This document shows, piece after piece, positions 1 to 7,938 of a stretch of 56,243 bases of DNA. The stretch spans positions 1-56,243 of the forward strand of contig VBIQ01000018.1 of assembly GCA_005880985.1 (NCBI GenBank), written 5' to 3'. Positions within the stretch are counted from its first letter, which is position 1; every line of letters starts with the position of its first letter. Source of the stretch: Chloroflexota bacterium. GTDB lineage: Bacteria > Chloroflexota > Dormibacteria > Aeolococcales > Aeolococcaceae. Under the pieces are notes generated by a model. The model ran no database searches, was not told the DNA's origin, and worked only from the letters and a program-made list of their open reading frames with translations. The translations under genes were made by a program, and so were the position numbers.

Positions 1-423
1 GGTGTCGCCGTGGTCACCTTCGCGCCCGCGGCACTGCTCGGCGGGGCGGTGCTCGCGGGAATGCTCCTCGGGCACTGGTACCTGATCGCGCCCGACCTCT
101 CCTTCGCACCACTGCGGCGGGCCGTGTACCTGATCTTCAGCGCCGTCGCCCTGCAGGGCGCGAGCATCGCCGTCGCCGTCGCGCTGGCCTCGCGGCCCAC
201 CCGTATCCAGCTGATCACCGGGCACAACGGGCTGGCCTTCTGGCTGCTGGTGGTGACCACGGGGGTGGTGGCCACCGCCGCGGTCAACGGGCTGACGCTC
301 TACTACGCTCGCATCCGCGCCAACCAGCCGGCCACCGCCATGCTCTACATCCTCATCATCACCGTGCTGATGGGGATCGTGCCCGCCCATCTGCTCGCAT
401 TCCTCACCCGCGTCGGCATGTGA
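1..423 (+). CDS. Membrane protein, 5' partial, function unknown
   Basis: The reading frame is open from the first base of the window, so the true start probably lies upstream; a GTG at 10 would be the first usable internal start. The visible 140 or so residues form about four hydrophobic helices separated by short basic loops, with a GHWYL motif just after the first helix. It ends at TGA 421-423. I do not recognise the family and infer only an integral membrane location. No partner gene is visible because the upstream context is cut off. The 212 bp up to the next gene show only a poor TTGACT-like -35 near 536 and no clear terminator. Confidence 0.55.
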   Translation, partial: GVAVVTFAPAALLGGAVLAGMLLGHWYLIAPDLSFAPLRRAVYLIFSAVALQGASIAVAVALASRPTRIQLITGHNGLAFWLLVVTTGVVATAAVNGLTLYYARIRANQPATAMLYILIITVLMGIVPAHLLAFLTRVGM

Positions 424-635
424 ACGACGAGGCCCGGCGAGCGCCGGCGGAACGCTGCTGCGCTGCCCATCAGGGCGGCCACCAAGAGAAGGGTCCCTTC
501 CCGGCCTTACTCCGCTTCCTACTGATTTACGCGGCTTGACTGAATTCGGCGCAACACTAAACGCTCAAAAGCCAGACCCGTCCCTAACATTCTGGATCGT
601 CGCCGCGAGCAGAGGGCGGCTGCTGAGGGAGCGTT

Positions 636-1817
636 ATGAAGCGACAGTTACGTCATATCCAGGTTCGCTCGTCACGGCGGGTCGTGGGGCTGGGGATGGC
701 GATTGCCCTCGCCGCAGCCGCGCTGCTCACCACCGGCTCTCCGCGTGCAACTCGGGTGTTTGCCATCACATCCGACCCAGCTGTGACGGCACTTAGCATC
801 GCCCCCACAGAGGGGGTCTCCGGGTACTTTCACGTCGCCACTGTCAGCGACGGTAGCGAGGGAGCCTCAGAGTTCATCGCCGACATCGATTGGGGTGACG
901 GTACGGCGCACACCTTGACGAGCGGCGGCTGCGACCCCTGCGTCCCCACGGCTCTCAGTCCCTGGGAGGTCTACGCCAGCCACACCTATGAGGACGAGGC
1001 GTCCCATACCATCACTGTCAGCGTCGTTGACCTCGCCGACACCGAATCGAACTCCGACACATCGCCGTCGTTCGGAGTCGCCGAGCACGACAGCCTGGCC
1101 GCGGGACCGCGGAATACCGTCAACGCCACCGAGCGAGGTTTCCTCTCGTTCGTCCCCTCCGTGGCGCTGGGAACCACGCTGGCCACATTCACCGACACCT
1201 ACACCGGCGATCGGCGCGCCGATTTCTCCGTGACCGTCCACTGGGACAACGGGATCGCGTGCCCCGACACGACCGCAACCACTGCCAACTTCGGCCTCAC
1301 CTTTGACGGGACTTCGGGCGGGGTCTCGCACTATTCCGTCAAGGCAAGCGTGCTGAACAACTGCGTCTACGCGCCGGAGGAGCGGCTGATCACCGGCGAC
1401 ACCGGTACCGGCCCGCACGTCACGGTGACTGACACCGGCAACATCTGGAAGATCCCCTTCGACGTGAAGGTGGTGGAGGGCGACACTCTGGTCCCAGTGG
1501 CAACGGTTGATCAGCCCACGGTCGCTCCCACGGTGTCAATCCCCTTCAGCGGCGACGTCGCCGTCTTCCACGACACAACACTGACCCGGTTCTTCCTGGA
1601 TCCGTCTTTCGCGTCCTCGGCCAAGATCTTCTGGGGCGATGGGACGAACAGCGCGGGGGTCGTTAGTGACAGTGAATGCATCGTTTTCTGCAGCTACTGG
1701 GAGGTCGACGGCGTCCACACCTACTCCCATGCCGGACGCTACCTGGTCAGGGTCTACCTGTATGACACCGGCGGCGGCGCGATGACACACCTGATCCGCT
1801 TCATCAACGTGCACTAG
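636..1817 (+). CDS. Secreted protein with PKD-like repeats
   Basis: A basic N-terminus is followed by a hydrophobic run (about residues 17-33), consistent with a Sec signal peptide. The mature part has PKD-like immunoglobulin folds. The hallmark WGDGT occurs near residue 86 (IDWGDGTAHT) and again near 332 (IFWGDGTNSA), each followed about 40 residues later by the typical HTY strand (SHTYED, VHTYSH). A more divergent copy (VHWDNG) sits in between. Such domains usually mediate extracellular adhesion or stabilise surface enzymes; no catalytic domain is visible. The start is supported by GAGGGAG just upstream of ATG 636. Base composition is visibly less GC-rich than in the neighbours, which could mean recent transfer. 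It converges on the DMT transporter gene across a strong hairpin. Confidence 0.75.
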   Translation: MKRQLRHIQVRSSRRVVGLGMAIALAAAALLTTGSPRATRVFAITSDPAVTALSIAPTEGVSGYFHVATVSDGSEGASEFIADIDWGDGTAHTLTSGGCDPCVPTALSPWEVYASHTYEDEASHTITVSVVDLADTESNSDTSPSFGVAEHDSLAAGPRNTVNATERGFLSFVPSVALGTTLATFTDTYTGDRRADFSVTVHWDNGIACPDTTATTANFGLTFDGTSGGVSHYSVKASVLNNCVYAPEERLITGDTGTGPHVTVTDTGNIWKIPFDVKVVEGDTLVPVATVDQPTVAPTVSIPFSGDVAVFHDTTLTRFFLDPSFASSAKIFWGDGTNSAGVVSDSECIVFCSYWEVDGVHTYSHAGRYLVRVYLYDTGGGAMTHLIRFINVH

Positions 1818-1838
1818 AAGTCCCAGCACCGATACGGA

Positions 1839-1876
1839 ATCTGTGGGTGGCGGCTATGCAGCCGCCACCCACAGAT
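1839..1876. terminator. Strong bidirectional hairpin between convergent genes
   Basis: Perfect 16-bp inverted repeat: ATCTGTGGGTGGCGGC at 1839-1854, loop TATGCA, exact complement at 1861-1876. It lies between the ends of two convergent genes and so probably terminates transcription from both sides. There is no T-run on either side, as is usual in very GC-rich genomes. Confidence 0.8.
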
Positions 1877-1887
1877 CCGTTCCCTCG

Positions 1888-2790
1888 TCACTCGGCGGCC
1901 GCCATCGCCGGCACCTCGGCAGGGCTGGGCGGCCGGTCGCTGAGCGCCAGAGCCACACCGCCGAGGATCACCGCACCTCCCGCCAGGGCGGTGCTCGGGG
2001 GCGATTGGCTGAGGATGAGCACCGCCAGGGCGACGGTGACCGGCGGCTCTCCCAGGAAGGCCACCGAGACCACCGCGGCACGAAGATGGCGCAGCGTCCA
2101 GTTGAAGATGGTGTGGCCGAGGATGGTGCAGACGACGGCGAGCCCGGCGCACGCCAGCGCGGCGCGAGCCGACGGGAGCACCGGACCACCGCCCGCCGCC
2201 GCCACCGTCAGGGCGATGGCGGCGACCACGGCGTAGACCAGTCCCGAGTAGCCGACGGCGCCGTAGCGCGGCCGCACCGTGCGTCCCACCAGCAGGTACC
2301 CGGTGAAGGTGACGGCACCGGCGAGGGCGAGGACGTCGCCGGCCAGGGCGCGGCTGCCGAGGCGGACGTCGCCGGCACAGGTCACCGCGGTTCCCGCCAG
2401 GGCGAGACCGATCCCCGCGGCCAGCCGGAACGACACCGCCTCCCCGAGCAGCCGGCGTCCCAGCACCGCCACCAGCAACGGGTGGAGCGACACCAGCAGG
2501 ATCGACGAGGCCACCGAGGTGTAGCGCAGGCTCGCCGTCCAGGTGAGGAAGTGAGCCGCCAGGCACACCCCGCTGAGACCGATCAGCGCGCCGTCGCCGC
2601 GCTTGCGTGGCAGCGCCCCGCGGCGGATGTCGCGTCCCAGCCAGGGCGCCAGCAGCGCCAGGGTCATCGCCATCCGCACCCAGACGATGACGGCGGCATC
2701 GGCATTGGCAAGACGGATGAAGATCGCCGAGAAGGAGACCGCGACGGTGGCGATCAGCAACGCCGCCGGCGCCAGCCGCTCCGTGCTCAC
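1888..2790 (-). CDS. EamA/DMT-family permease
   Basis: Ten hydrophobic segments in two homologous halves of five match the EamA (drug/metabolite transporter) fold. The second half begins near ALAGDVLALAGAVTFTGYLLVGR, and an E-P-P motif (FLGEPPVTVALAV) lies in the typical position near the end of helix 9. Members export small metabolites or amino acids; the substrate cannot be read from sequence. I chose GTG at 2790 because it overlaps the hpt stop as GTGA and has GGAG five bases upstream; GTG at 2808 in the same frame is possible but lacks a Shine-Dalgarno. It is translationally coupled to hpt. Confidence 0.85.
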   Translation of the reverse strand: MSTERLAPAALLIATVAVSFSAIFIRLANADAAVIVWVRMAMTLALLAPWLGRDIRRGALPRKRGDGALIGLSGVCLAAHFLTWTASLRYTSVASSILLVSLHPLLVAVLGRRLLGEAVSFRLAAGIGLALAGTAVTCAGDVRLGSRALAGDVLALAGAVTFTGYLLVGRTVRPRYGAVGYSGLVYAVVAAIALTVAAAGGGPVLPSARAALACAGLAVVCTILGHTIFNWTLRHLRAAVVSVAFLGEPPVTVALAVLILSQSPPSTALAGGAVILGGVALALSDRPPSPAEVPAMAAAE

Positions 2791-3329
2791 GGCGACTCCA
2801 TCACCCACAGGTCGGGCAGCGAGCGCCAGCGCTCGGCGTGATCGAGCCCGTATCCCACCACGAAGTGGTCGTCGATGACGAAGCCGCAGAAGTCGATGCG
2901 CACCTGTCGCACCCGTCGCGCCGGCTTGTCGAGCAGGGTCACCAGCCGCAGCGAGCGGGGCTGATGCCTGGCGACATGCTCGTAGAGAAACGAGGTGGTG
3001 AGGCCGGTGTCGATGATGTCCTCCACGATGAGCACGTCGCGGTCGCGCAGCGAGCTGCCGACGTCCTTGACCAGCTCGACGTCACCCGTGGGTTGCTCGG
3101 CGCCGTTGTAGGAGCGCACCGCGATGGTGTCGATCTCGACCGGGACGGTCAGGGCGCGGCAGAGGTCGGCGGTGAAGATCAGCGAGCCCTTGAGCACGCA
3201 GACCAGTCGCAGCGGCCGGGCGATGTCCGGATAGGCGGCGTCCACCGCCGCGGCGAGCTCGCGGACGCGGGTGGCGATGATGGCGGCGGCGATGAGGACC
3301 CGGCCGCGCGGAGGCGCGGAGGACCTCAC
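2787..3329 (-). CDS. hpt: Hypoxanthine phosphoribosyltransferase
   Basis: Converts hypoxanthine or guanine plus PRPP to IMP/GMP in purine salvage, in the cytoplasm. The PRPP-binding signature DVLIVEDIIDTGLT is intact, as are the type I PRTase loop VLKGSLIF and the C-terminal DFCGFVIDDHFVVGYGLD segment that binds the base. Length (180 aa) fits the family. The N-terminal GRVLIAAAIIATRVRELA matches the usual family start, so GTG 3329 is preferred; GTG 3365 would add 12 unlikely residues. It is the first gene of a two-gene leftward operon with the EamA permease (GTGA overlap), divergent from the PfkB kinase. Confidence 0.9.
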   Translation of the reverse strand: MRSSAPPRGRVLIAAAIIATRVRELAAAVDAAYPDIARPLRLVCVLKGSLIFTADLCRALTVPVEIDTIAVRSYNGAEQPTGDVELVKDVGSSLRDRDVLIVEDIIDTGLTTSFLYEHVARHQPRSLRLVTLLDKPARRVRQVRIDFCGFVIDDHFVVGYGLDHAERWRSLPDLWVMESP

Positions 3330-3464
3330 GGATCGCCACCGCGGCGCGTTGGTTGGGTGGTGCACTCCCTCAGGACGCTGCTCACCGTGCTCCCAGTGTG
3401 TCGCACGGGCCGGCCGCCCGGACGGTCGACCGCCCCCGCCGTCCTCCTGCGGCGGCCCCGCCGG

Positions 3465-3470
3465 TATGCT
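3465..3470 (+). promoter_or_regulatory. -10 box (TATGCT) eight bases before the pfkB-family start
   Basis: TATGCT is followed by 8 nt and then ATG 3479. A start point 6-8 nt downstream would give an essentially leaderless mRNA. No good -35 is visible and there is no Shine-Dalgarno. One of a repeated pattern in this window. Confidence 0.5.
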
Positions 3471-3478
3471 GCCGCGTC

Positions 3479-4438
3479 ATGCGCGTCGCCGTGACCGGCT
3501 CGGTTGCCTACGACACCATCATGGTCTTCCCCGGCCGCTTCGCTGATCACATCCTTCCCGACAAGACCCATCTGATCAACCTCTCCTTCCTGGTCGACCG
3601 GCTGGAGCAGCGGCGCGGCGGGACCGCTGCCAACATCGCCTACACCATGGCGCTGCTGGGGGAACGGCCGCTGCTCTGCGCCGCCGTCGGCAGCGACTTC
3701 GCCGGCTATGGGCGCGACCTCGAGTCGGTGGGGGTCGACACCTCGGCGGCATTGCGGTTGGACGACATCCCCACCGCGTCCTGCTACATCACCACCGACC
3801 TCGACGACAACCAGATCACCGCGTTCTACGCGGGAGCGATGTCGCGCGCCACCGGCGTCGACCTGTTCGCGCACCGGGGCGAGGTCGACACCGTGGTGGT
3901 CGCTCCCGACGCGCCCGAGGCGATGGCGATGCATGTCGAGCAGGCGGGGGCGCTGGGCGCCCGGCTCGCCTTTGCGCCCGCGCAGCAGATCCCCTCGTTG
4001 AGCGACCAGGCATTGCGATCCGGGCTGGAGCGCGCCTGGCTGGTGGTCGGCAACGACTACGAGCTCGAGCTGGTGCGGTCGCGGACCGGGATCGGTGTCG
4101 AGGACATGCGGCGGCGGGGGGTGCTGGTGGCGCTGACCCGGGGGGCGATGGGCAGCGAGCTGCACAGCGCCGACGGGACCGTCCAGGTTCCCGCCGCCCC
4201 GGTGGTAGCGGTGGTCGATCCCACCGGCGCCGGCGACGGGTATCTCGCCGGGCTGGTGGTCGGGCTGCGGCGGGGCATGCGGCCCGAGGCGGCGGGCCGC
4301 ATGGGCGCGCTTGCCGCTGCCTACGTGGTCGAGCATCACGGCCCGCAGGGACATCATTTCGATGGCACCGAGTTCGCCGAGCGCTATCGCGACGCGTTCG
4401 CCGCCGAGCTGCCCGGCGCGGGCGGCGGTGTAGAGTGA
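3479..4438 (+). CDS. PfkB/ribokinase-family carbohydrate (adenosine-like) kinase
   Basis: Phosphorylates a sugar or nucleoside using ATP. The N-terminal family signature RRGGTAANIAYTMALLGERP and the C-terminal signature DPTGAGDGYLAGL (residues 247-259, catalytic Asp253) are both intact. The early GSVAYDTIMVFPGRFADHILPD and the large polar lid resemble bacterial adenosine-kinase-like PfkB proteins more than 6-phosphofructokinase, but the substrate is inferred. At 319 aa the length is normal. The frame is open further upstream, but ATG 3479 gives the canonical N-terminus and sits right behind a -10 box. It lies divergent from hpt, another purine-salvage gene, which mildly favours a nucleoside substrate. 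Confidence 0.85.
   Translation: MRVAVTGSVAYDTIMVFPGRFADHILPDKTHLINLSFLVDRLEQRRGGTAANIAYTMALLGERPLLCAAVGSDFAGYGRDLESVGVDTSAALRLDDIPTASCYITTDLDDNQITAFYAGAMSRATGVDLFAHRGEVDTVVVAPDAPEAMAMHVEQAGALGARLAFAPAQQIPSLSDQALRSGLERAWLVVGNDYELELVRSRTGIGVEDMRRRGVLVALTRGAMGSELHSADGTVQVPAAPVVAVVDPTGAGDGYLAGLVVGLRRGMRPEAAGRMGALAAAYVVEHHGPQGHHFDGTEFAERYRDAFAAELPGAGGGVE
4431..4436 (+). promoter_or_regulatory. Possible -10 box (TAGAGT) for the thiolase gene
   Basis: TAGAGT overlaps the end of the PfkB gene, 44 nt before the thiolase ATG. It would leave a leader of about 38 nt containing a TGAGGT Shine-Dalgarno-like element. Weak evidence by itself. Confidence 0.3.
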
Positions 4439-4480
4439 GCCGCCAGCCAGCAGACCAGACCGCCTGAGGTCAATCGAATC

Positions 4481-5659
4481 ATGGAAGACGCCGTCATCGT
4501 CAGCGCCGCACGCACTCCCGTCGGCACCATGGGAGGGGCCTTCGTCGACATCGCCGCTCCGGCTCTCGGCGCCATCGCCGTCGAGGAGGCGATCCGCCGC
4601 GCCGGTATCGAGGCCGGTGAGGTGGAGGAGGTGCTGATGGGCAACGTTCTTCAGGCCGGACTTGGCCAGAACCCGGCACGCCAGGCCGCCCTGGGTGCGA
4701 AGCTCTCCAGCGCGATCCCGTCGATGACGGTGAACAAGGTGTGCGGCTCGGGACTGAAGACGGTGGCCCTGGCGGCGCAGGCGATCCGCGTCGGCGACGC
4801 CGAATGCCTGGTCGCCGGCGGCATGGAGAACATGTCGCGGGCGCCGTACCTGGTCGAGAACGGCCGTTACGGCTACCGCCTGGGCCACGGCCAGCTGGTC
4901 GACGACACGATCCGCGACGGGCTCTGGTGCGCCCTCGAAGACTGCCACATGGGGATCACCGCCGAGAACGTCGCCGGAGAGTACGAGGTGAGCCGCGAGG
5001 ACCAGGACGCGTTCTCGGCCGCCTCCCAGCGCAAGGCCGCCGATGCCATCGCCGGGGGACGGTTCAAGGACGAGATCGTGCCGGTGCCGGTGCAGCGCAA
5101 GAAGGAGGCGGTGCTCGTCGACACCGACGAGCACGCGCGCCCCAACACCACCGTGGAGTCGCTGGCGGCGCTGCGGCCGGCCTTCTCCAAGGAGGGGTCG
5201 GTCACCGCCGGCAACGCCAGCGGCATCAACGATGGCGCCGCCGCGGTGGTGGTGATGAGCGCTTCGCGCGCCAAGGCAGAGGGCCGCACGCCGCTGGCGC
5301 GGATTCGCAGCTACGCCTCGGCCGGGGTCGAGCCGCGGGTGATGGGCATGGGGCCGGTGCCGGCGGCGCGGCGCGCGATGGAACGCGCCGGCGTCTCGGT
5401 CCGCGACATCGGCCTGTTCGAGCTCAACGAGGCGTTCGCCGCCCAGTCGGTCGCCGTCGGTCGCGAGCTCGCGGTCCCCGAGGACCGGCTCAACGTCAAC
5501 GGCGGTGCCATCGCCCTCGGGCATCCGATCGGCGCCAGCGGGACGCGCATCCTCACCACCCTGCTCTACGAGATGCTGCGGCGCGACGTCGAGCTGGGGC
5601 TCGCCGGCATGTGCATCGGCGGCGGCCAGGGCATCGCCATGGTGGTGGAGCGCTTCTAA
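4481..5659 (+). CDS. Acetyl-CoA C-acetyltransferase (thiolase)
   Basis: Condenses two acetyl-CoA to acetoacetyl-CoA or cleaves beta-ketoacyl-CoA, in the cytoplasm. All three thiolase catalytic elements are present: the acyl-accepting cysteine Cys88 in NKVCGSGLK, His348 in [16 protein letters not shown] and Cys378 in CIGGGQG. NEAFA at 316-320 is also typical. The 392-aa length is exactly that of biosynthetic or degradative thiolase II. Together with the ETF, acyl-CoA dehydrogenase, SDR and enoyl-CoA hydratase genes elsewhere in the window it completes a beta-oxidation set, though it is not in the same operon. Its stop overlaps that of the convergent membrane-protein gene by 4 nt. Confidence 0.93.
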   Translation: MEDAVIVSAARTPVGTMGGAFVDIAAPALGAIAVEEAIRRAGIEAGEVEEVLMGNVLQAGLGQNPARQAALGAKLSSAIPSMTVNKVCGSGLKTVALAAQAIRVGDAECLVAGGMENMSRAPYLVENGRYGYRLGHGQLVDDTIRDGLWCALEDCHMGITAENVAGEYEVSREDQDAFSAASQRKAADAIAGGRFKDEIVPVPVQRKKEAVLVDTDEHARPNTTVESLAALRPAFSKEGSVTAGNASGINDGAAAVVVMSASRAKAEGRTPLARIRSYASAGVEPRVMGMGPVPAARRAMERAGVSVRDIGLFELNEAFAAQSVAVGRELAVPEDRLNVNGGAIALGHPIGASGTRILTTLLYEMLRRDVELGLAGMCIGGGQGIAMVVERF

Positions 5660-6147
5660 CCGCGCCGGAGCCGCAGGATCTGCCCGGCGACGAACACCGG
5701 CGCGGCCACCAGCACGCCCAGGCCCGCGTAGGCGACGCCGATTCCCACCCCGGTCGTCGTTGACATCGCGGGATGGAAGGTGGCGGTGTAGACGCCCACG
5801 CTCTCGTCGATGCCGGCGGCTCGGAGGTGGACCAGGCCGCCGAGGATCACCGCGCCGACCGGCGCGATGGCGCAATGGACCAGCCGAAGACCGCCACGCG
5901 ACAGCCCCACCACCAGCAGGGCGAGGACGATGGCGGCGATCCCCGAGGCGAGCAGGATGGCGGCGAGGGCGCCGTCGGGCGTGCCGAGGCCGCCCTCGCG
6001 GATCGCCGCCATCGACTCTCCGTCGAGGACGATGAACGGTTGCAGTGCCGCCGCGACCAGCAGCGCGCCGCCGCTGGCCACCGCAATCCAGCTGCACGTC
6101 CAGCCGAGGTTGCGACGGCGAGCGCGCTGGCCGGCGGCGGCGCTCAT
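5656..6147 (-). CDS. Small four-helix membrane protein, unknown
   Basis: 163 residues with a basic N-terminus and about four hydrophobic helices (around residues 17-36, 58-82, 90-108, 130-155). A moderately conserved-looking extracytoplasmic loop (FIVLDGESMAAIREGG) lies between helices 1 and 2. I do not recognise the family. It is the last gene of a leftward operon after a cyclophilin and an LmbE-type deacetylase, 6 bp behind the latter, and may be co-expressed with them. The start codon is supported only by this spacing. Confidence 0.6.
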   Translation of the reverse strand: MSAAAGQRARRRNLGWTCSWIAVASGGALLVAAALQPFIVLDGESMAAIREGGLGTPDGALAAILLASGIAAIVLALLVVGLSRGGLRLVHCAIAPVGAVILGGLVHLRAAGIDESVGVYTATFHPAMSTTTGVGIGVAYAGLGVLVAAPVFVAGQILRLRRG

Positions 6148-6153
6148 CCGCGG

Positions 6154-7020
6154 CTACCGCACGCCGGCGAAGAGGTCGGCCTCCGGGATGGTGGTGGGCA
6201 CGCGCGACCAGGCGAGCTCGTAGTGGTCGGTGGAGAAGTGCTCGGCCATCACCTCCTCGGGCATCGCCACCAGGGGGAAGTCCATGGCGATCTGGCTGTG
6301 GTGGGCGAGCAGCGCCTGGCGCCGTCGAGCCGATCCCGCTCGCGCCTCGACCCGGGTGGTGACGACCTCGTCGGGGACGATTCCCTCCATCTCCTCCGGC
6401 GCCTGCTCTCCGAACGGTGGCGGCAGTCCCGCCGCCTCCGCCATCGCCACCGCCTTGCGGATCAGTGACAGCGGGAAGGCGGTGTAGTAGAGCTTGCTGA
6501 CCCGCCAGGGCTCGCCGGCCTGGGCGAACATGCCGGGCCGCGCCGCCGCCTCGATGGCGAGCACGGTGCCGCGGTGGGCCTGGATGTGGTCGGGATGACC
6601 GTAGCCACCGTAGGCGTCATAGGTGACCACAACCTGGGGGCGGAAGGCGCGGATCCGTTCCACCAGCCGGCCGGTCACCTCTTCGAGGTCGGCGCGCCAG
6701 AAGGCGTGCGGCGCCTGGTTGGTGTCGGCGCCGGCCATGCCCGAGTCGTGGTAGCCGAGGAAGTGCAGCTCGGTCACCCCCAGAGCGGTCGCCGCGGCGC
6801 GCAGCTCGTCGCGCCGGATCTCGCCGAGCCGCGGGCGCACCTCCTCCTCGACCATGTCGGCGGCGTAGACGGTGGCCAGCTCGCCGTCGGTGCAGGTGAC
6901 CAGGCAGGTGGCGACGCCCTGGTCGGCGAGCAACGCCAGGGTCGCGCCCATGGTCAGCGTCTCGTCGTCGGCGTGCGCGTGGACGGTGAGCAGTCGCAGC
7001 CCGGTCCCCATCCCGCTCAC
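6154..7020 (-). CDS. PIG-L (LmbE/MshB/Mca-like) N-deacetylase or amidase
   Basis: Zinc-dependent PIG-L fold. The metal motif near residue 14 reads HAHADDE, where the family consensus is HAHPDDE. A second zinc histidine lies in YGGYGHPDHIQAH, and DSGMAG matches the equivalent loop of actinobacterial MshB and Mca (RDSGMAG). The C-terminus ETDLFAG-like (EADLFAGVR) is also shared with those enzymes. Likely substrates are an N-acetylglucosaminyl-linked thiol precursor or its S-conjugates, but other sugar amides are possible. The gene is coupled to the cyclophilin gene by a GTGA overlap; an ATG three codons downstream is an alternative start. Whether the organism makes mycothiol cannot be seen here. 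Confidence 0.8.
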   Translation of the reverse strand: MSGMGTGLRLLTVHAHADDETLTMGATLALLADQGVATCLVTCTDGELATVYAADMVEEEVRPRLGEIRRDELRAAATALGVTELHFLGYHDSGMAGADTNQAPHAFWRADLEEVTGRLVERIRAFRPQVVVTYDAYGGYGHPDHIQAHRGTVLAIEAAARPGMFAQAGEPWRVSKLYYTAFPLSLIRKAVAMAEAAGLPPPFGEQAPEEMEGIVPDEVVTTRVEARAGSARRRQALLAHHSQIAMDFPLVAMPEEVMAEHFSTDHYELAWSRVPTTIPEADLFAGVR

Positions 7021-7493
7021 TCCGGGGAGACGGTCACCTTGCGCATCACGTCGCCGGCCTTGATCGACTCGACGACGTCCATCCCCTTCACCACCTGGCC
7101 GAACAGGTTGTACTGCTTGCCCAGCTTGTGGCGGTCGTCGACGCTGCAGATGAAGAACTGCGAGCCGTTGGTGTTGGGACCGGAGTTGGCCATGGCGACT
7201 GCCCCGGCGATGTACTCGCCCTGAACCGGCTCGTCCTCGAAGCGATATCCCGGTCCGCCTCGACCGGAGCCCTCCGGGCAGCCACCCTGGATGACGAAGT
7301 CGTCGACGACGCGATGGAAGCTGAGCCCGTCGTAGTAGCCCTCCTGGGCTAGGAAGACGAAGTTGTTGACGGTCTTAGGGGCGCGCGACGGATCGAGGGC
7401 GAGCTCGATGTCACCCTTCTCGGTGGTGATGAGAGCCCGGTAGCGCTTGCTGGGATCGATCACCTGCTCGGGGCCAGAATATTGCTTCGGCAT
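7017..7493 (-). CDS. Cyclophilin-type peptidyl-prolyl cis-trans isomerase
   Basis: Single cyclophilin domain of normal bacterial size (158 aa). Active-site segments are intact: FHRVVDDFVIQGG with the catalytic arginine, then MANSGPNTNGSQFFI, and a C-terminal HKLGKQYNLFGQV strand. No signal peptide, so the enzyme is cytoplasmic and probably assists folding of prolyl bonds. ATG 7493 is preferred over GTG 7499 because a clear GGAGGTG element sits 4 nt upstream of the ATG and overlaps the region before the GTG. First gene of the leftward three-gene operon; the PIG-L start overlaps its stop. Confidence 0.92.
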   Translation of the reverse strand: MPKQYSGPEQVIDPSKRYRALITTEKGDIELALDPSRAPKTVNNFVFLAQEGYYDGLSFHRVVDDFVIQGGCPEGSGRGGPGYRFEDEPVQGEYIAGAVAMANSGPNTNGSQFFICSVDDRHKLGKQYNLFGQVVKGMDVVESIKAGDVMRKVTVSPE

Positions 7494-7938
7494 GGTCACC
7501 TCCGCGTTTCATTGTGGCAAATGGGCGAGGACGTCTTTGTGGGCGGTGGGCGCGGTGCACCCGATGCGCTCACCCGCGGTTCTGACGCCTCTGGCGTCAG
7601 CCCGCTGCGCTCGGCTCGCTCGCTCGCCTGCGCGACGGTTCGCTCCTCGGGTGCACCACGCCCACCTTCCGACGGGTGCCGGCGCCATTGGCGGACGACG
7701 CTTCGGACCCAGCGGCTCCGCGGGCGAGGCTGCTAACGGGGCGCTGACGGGCCGGCGCGGCTGCACGGGCGGGGTGCGGCTCTGACGGGCGCCGGTGGTG
7801 CGATTGGCGCGGGGTGATGGCGGAGTCGCGCGGGTTTGTAGCGCGGGGGTAACGCGGTGCTGGCCGAATGTGACGAGGTCCCAAAGGGGTGGGATGGGCG
7901 CCGTTCGGGAGGGGCCGGCCTCCGTACGGTGCGGAGCT
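7494..7938. other. 445-bp intergenic region with nested inverted repeats
   Basis: This gap separates the leftward cyclophilin operon from the rightward M23 peptidase gene. It holds a long-range inverted repeat with a small perfect hairpin nested inside (annotated separately) and otherwise GC-rich sequence with no convincing coding frame. Small open frames here lack ribosome sites and have shadow-type composition. Promoters for both flanking operons must lie here, but I see no good -35/-10 pair. Confidence 0.6.
7545..7666. repeat. Long inverted repeat enclosing a perfect 8-bp hairpin
   Basis: Arms 7545-7564 (GGTGGGCGCGGTGCACCCGA) and 7647-7666 are complementary at 19 of 20 positions. Inside, CTGACGCC (7582-7589) and GGCGTCAG (7593-7600) form a perfect stem with a 3-nt loop. 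The stretch between contains GCTCGCTCGCTCGCC-type repeats. It could be a structured RNA, a REP/MITE-like palindromic repeat, or a regulatory cruciform. No terminal duplication or open reading frame was seen. Confidence 0.55.

Noticed and set aside
3326..6097. Very long open frame on the minus strand (more than 900 codons)
   Set aside because: It runs antisense through the PfkB kinase and thiolase genes, which have intact motifs. High GC with few stops makes such mirror frames common; the translation is Arg/Gly/Ala/His-rich with no family motif. The same holds for the long antisense frames at 36,197-39,046 and 43,496-46,321.
7500..7938. Small genes in the gap before the M23 peptidase
   Set aside because: Several short open frames exist on both strands, but none has a ribosome site, promoter spacing or recognisable sequence, and they overlap the inverted repeat.
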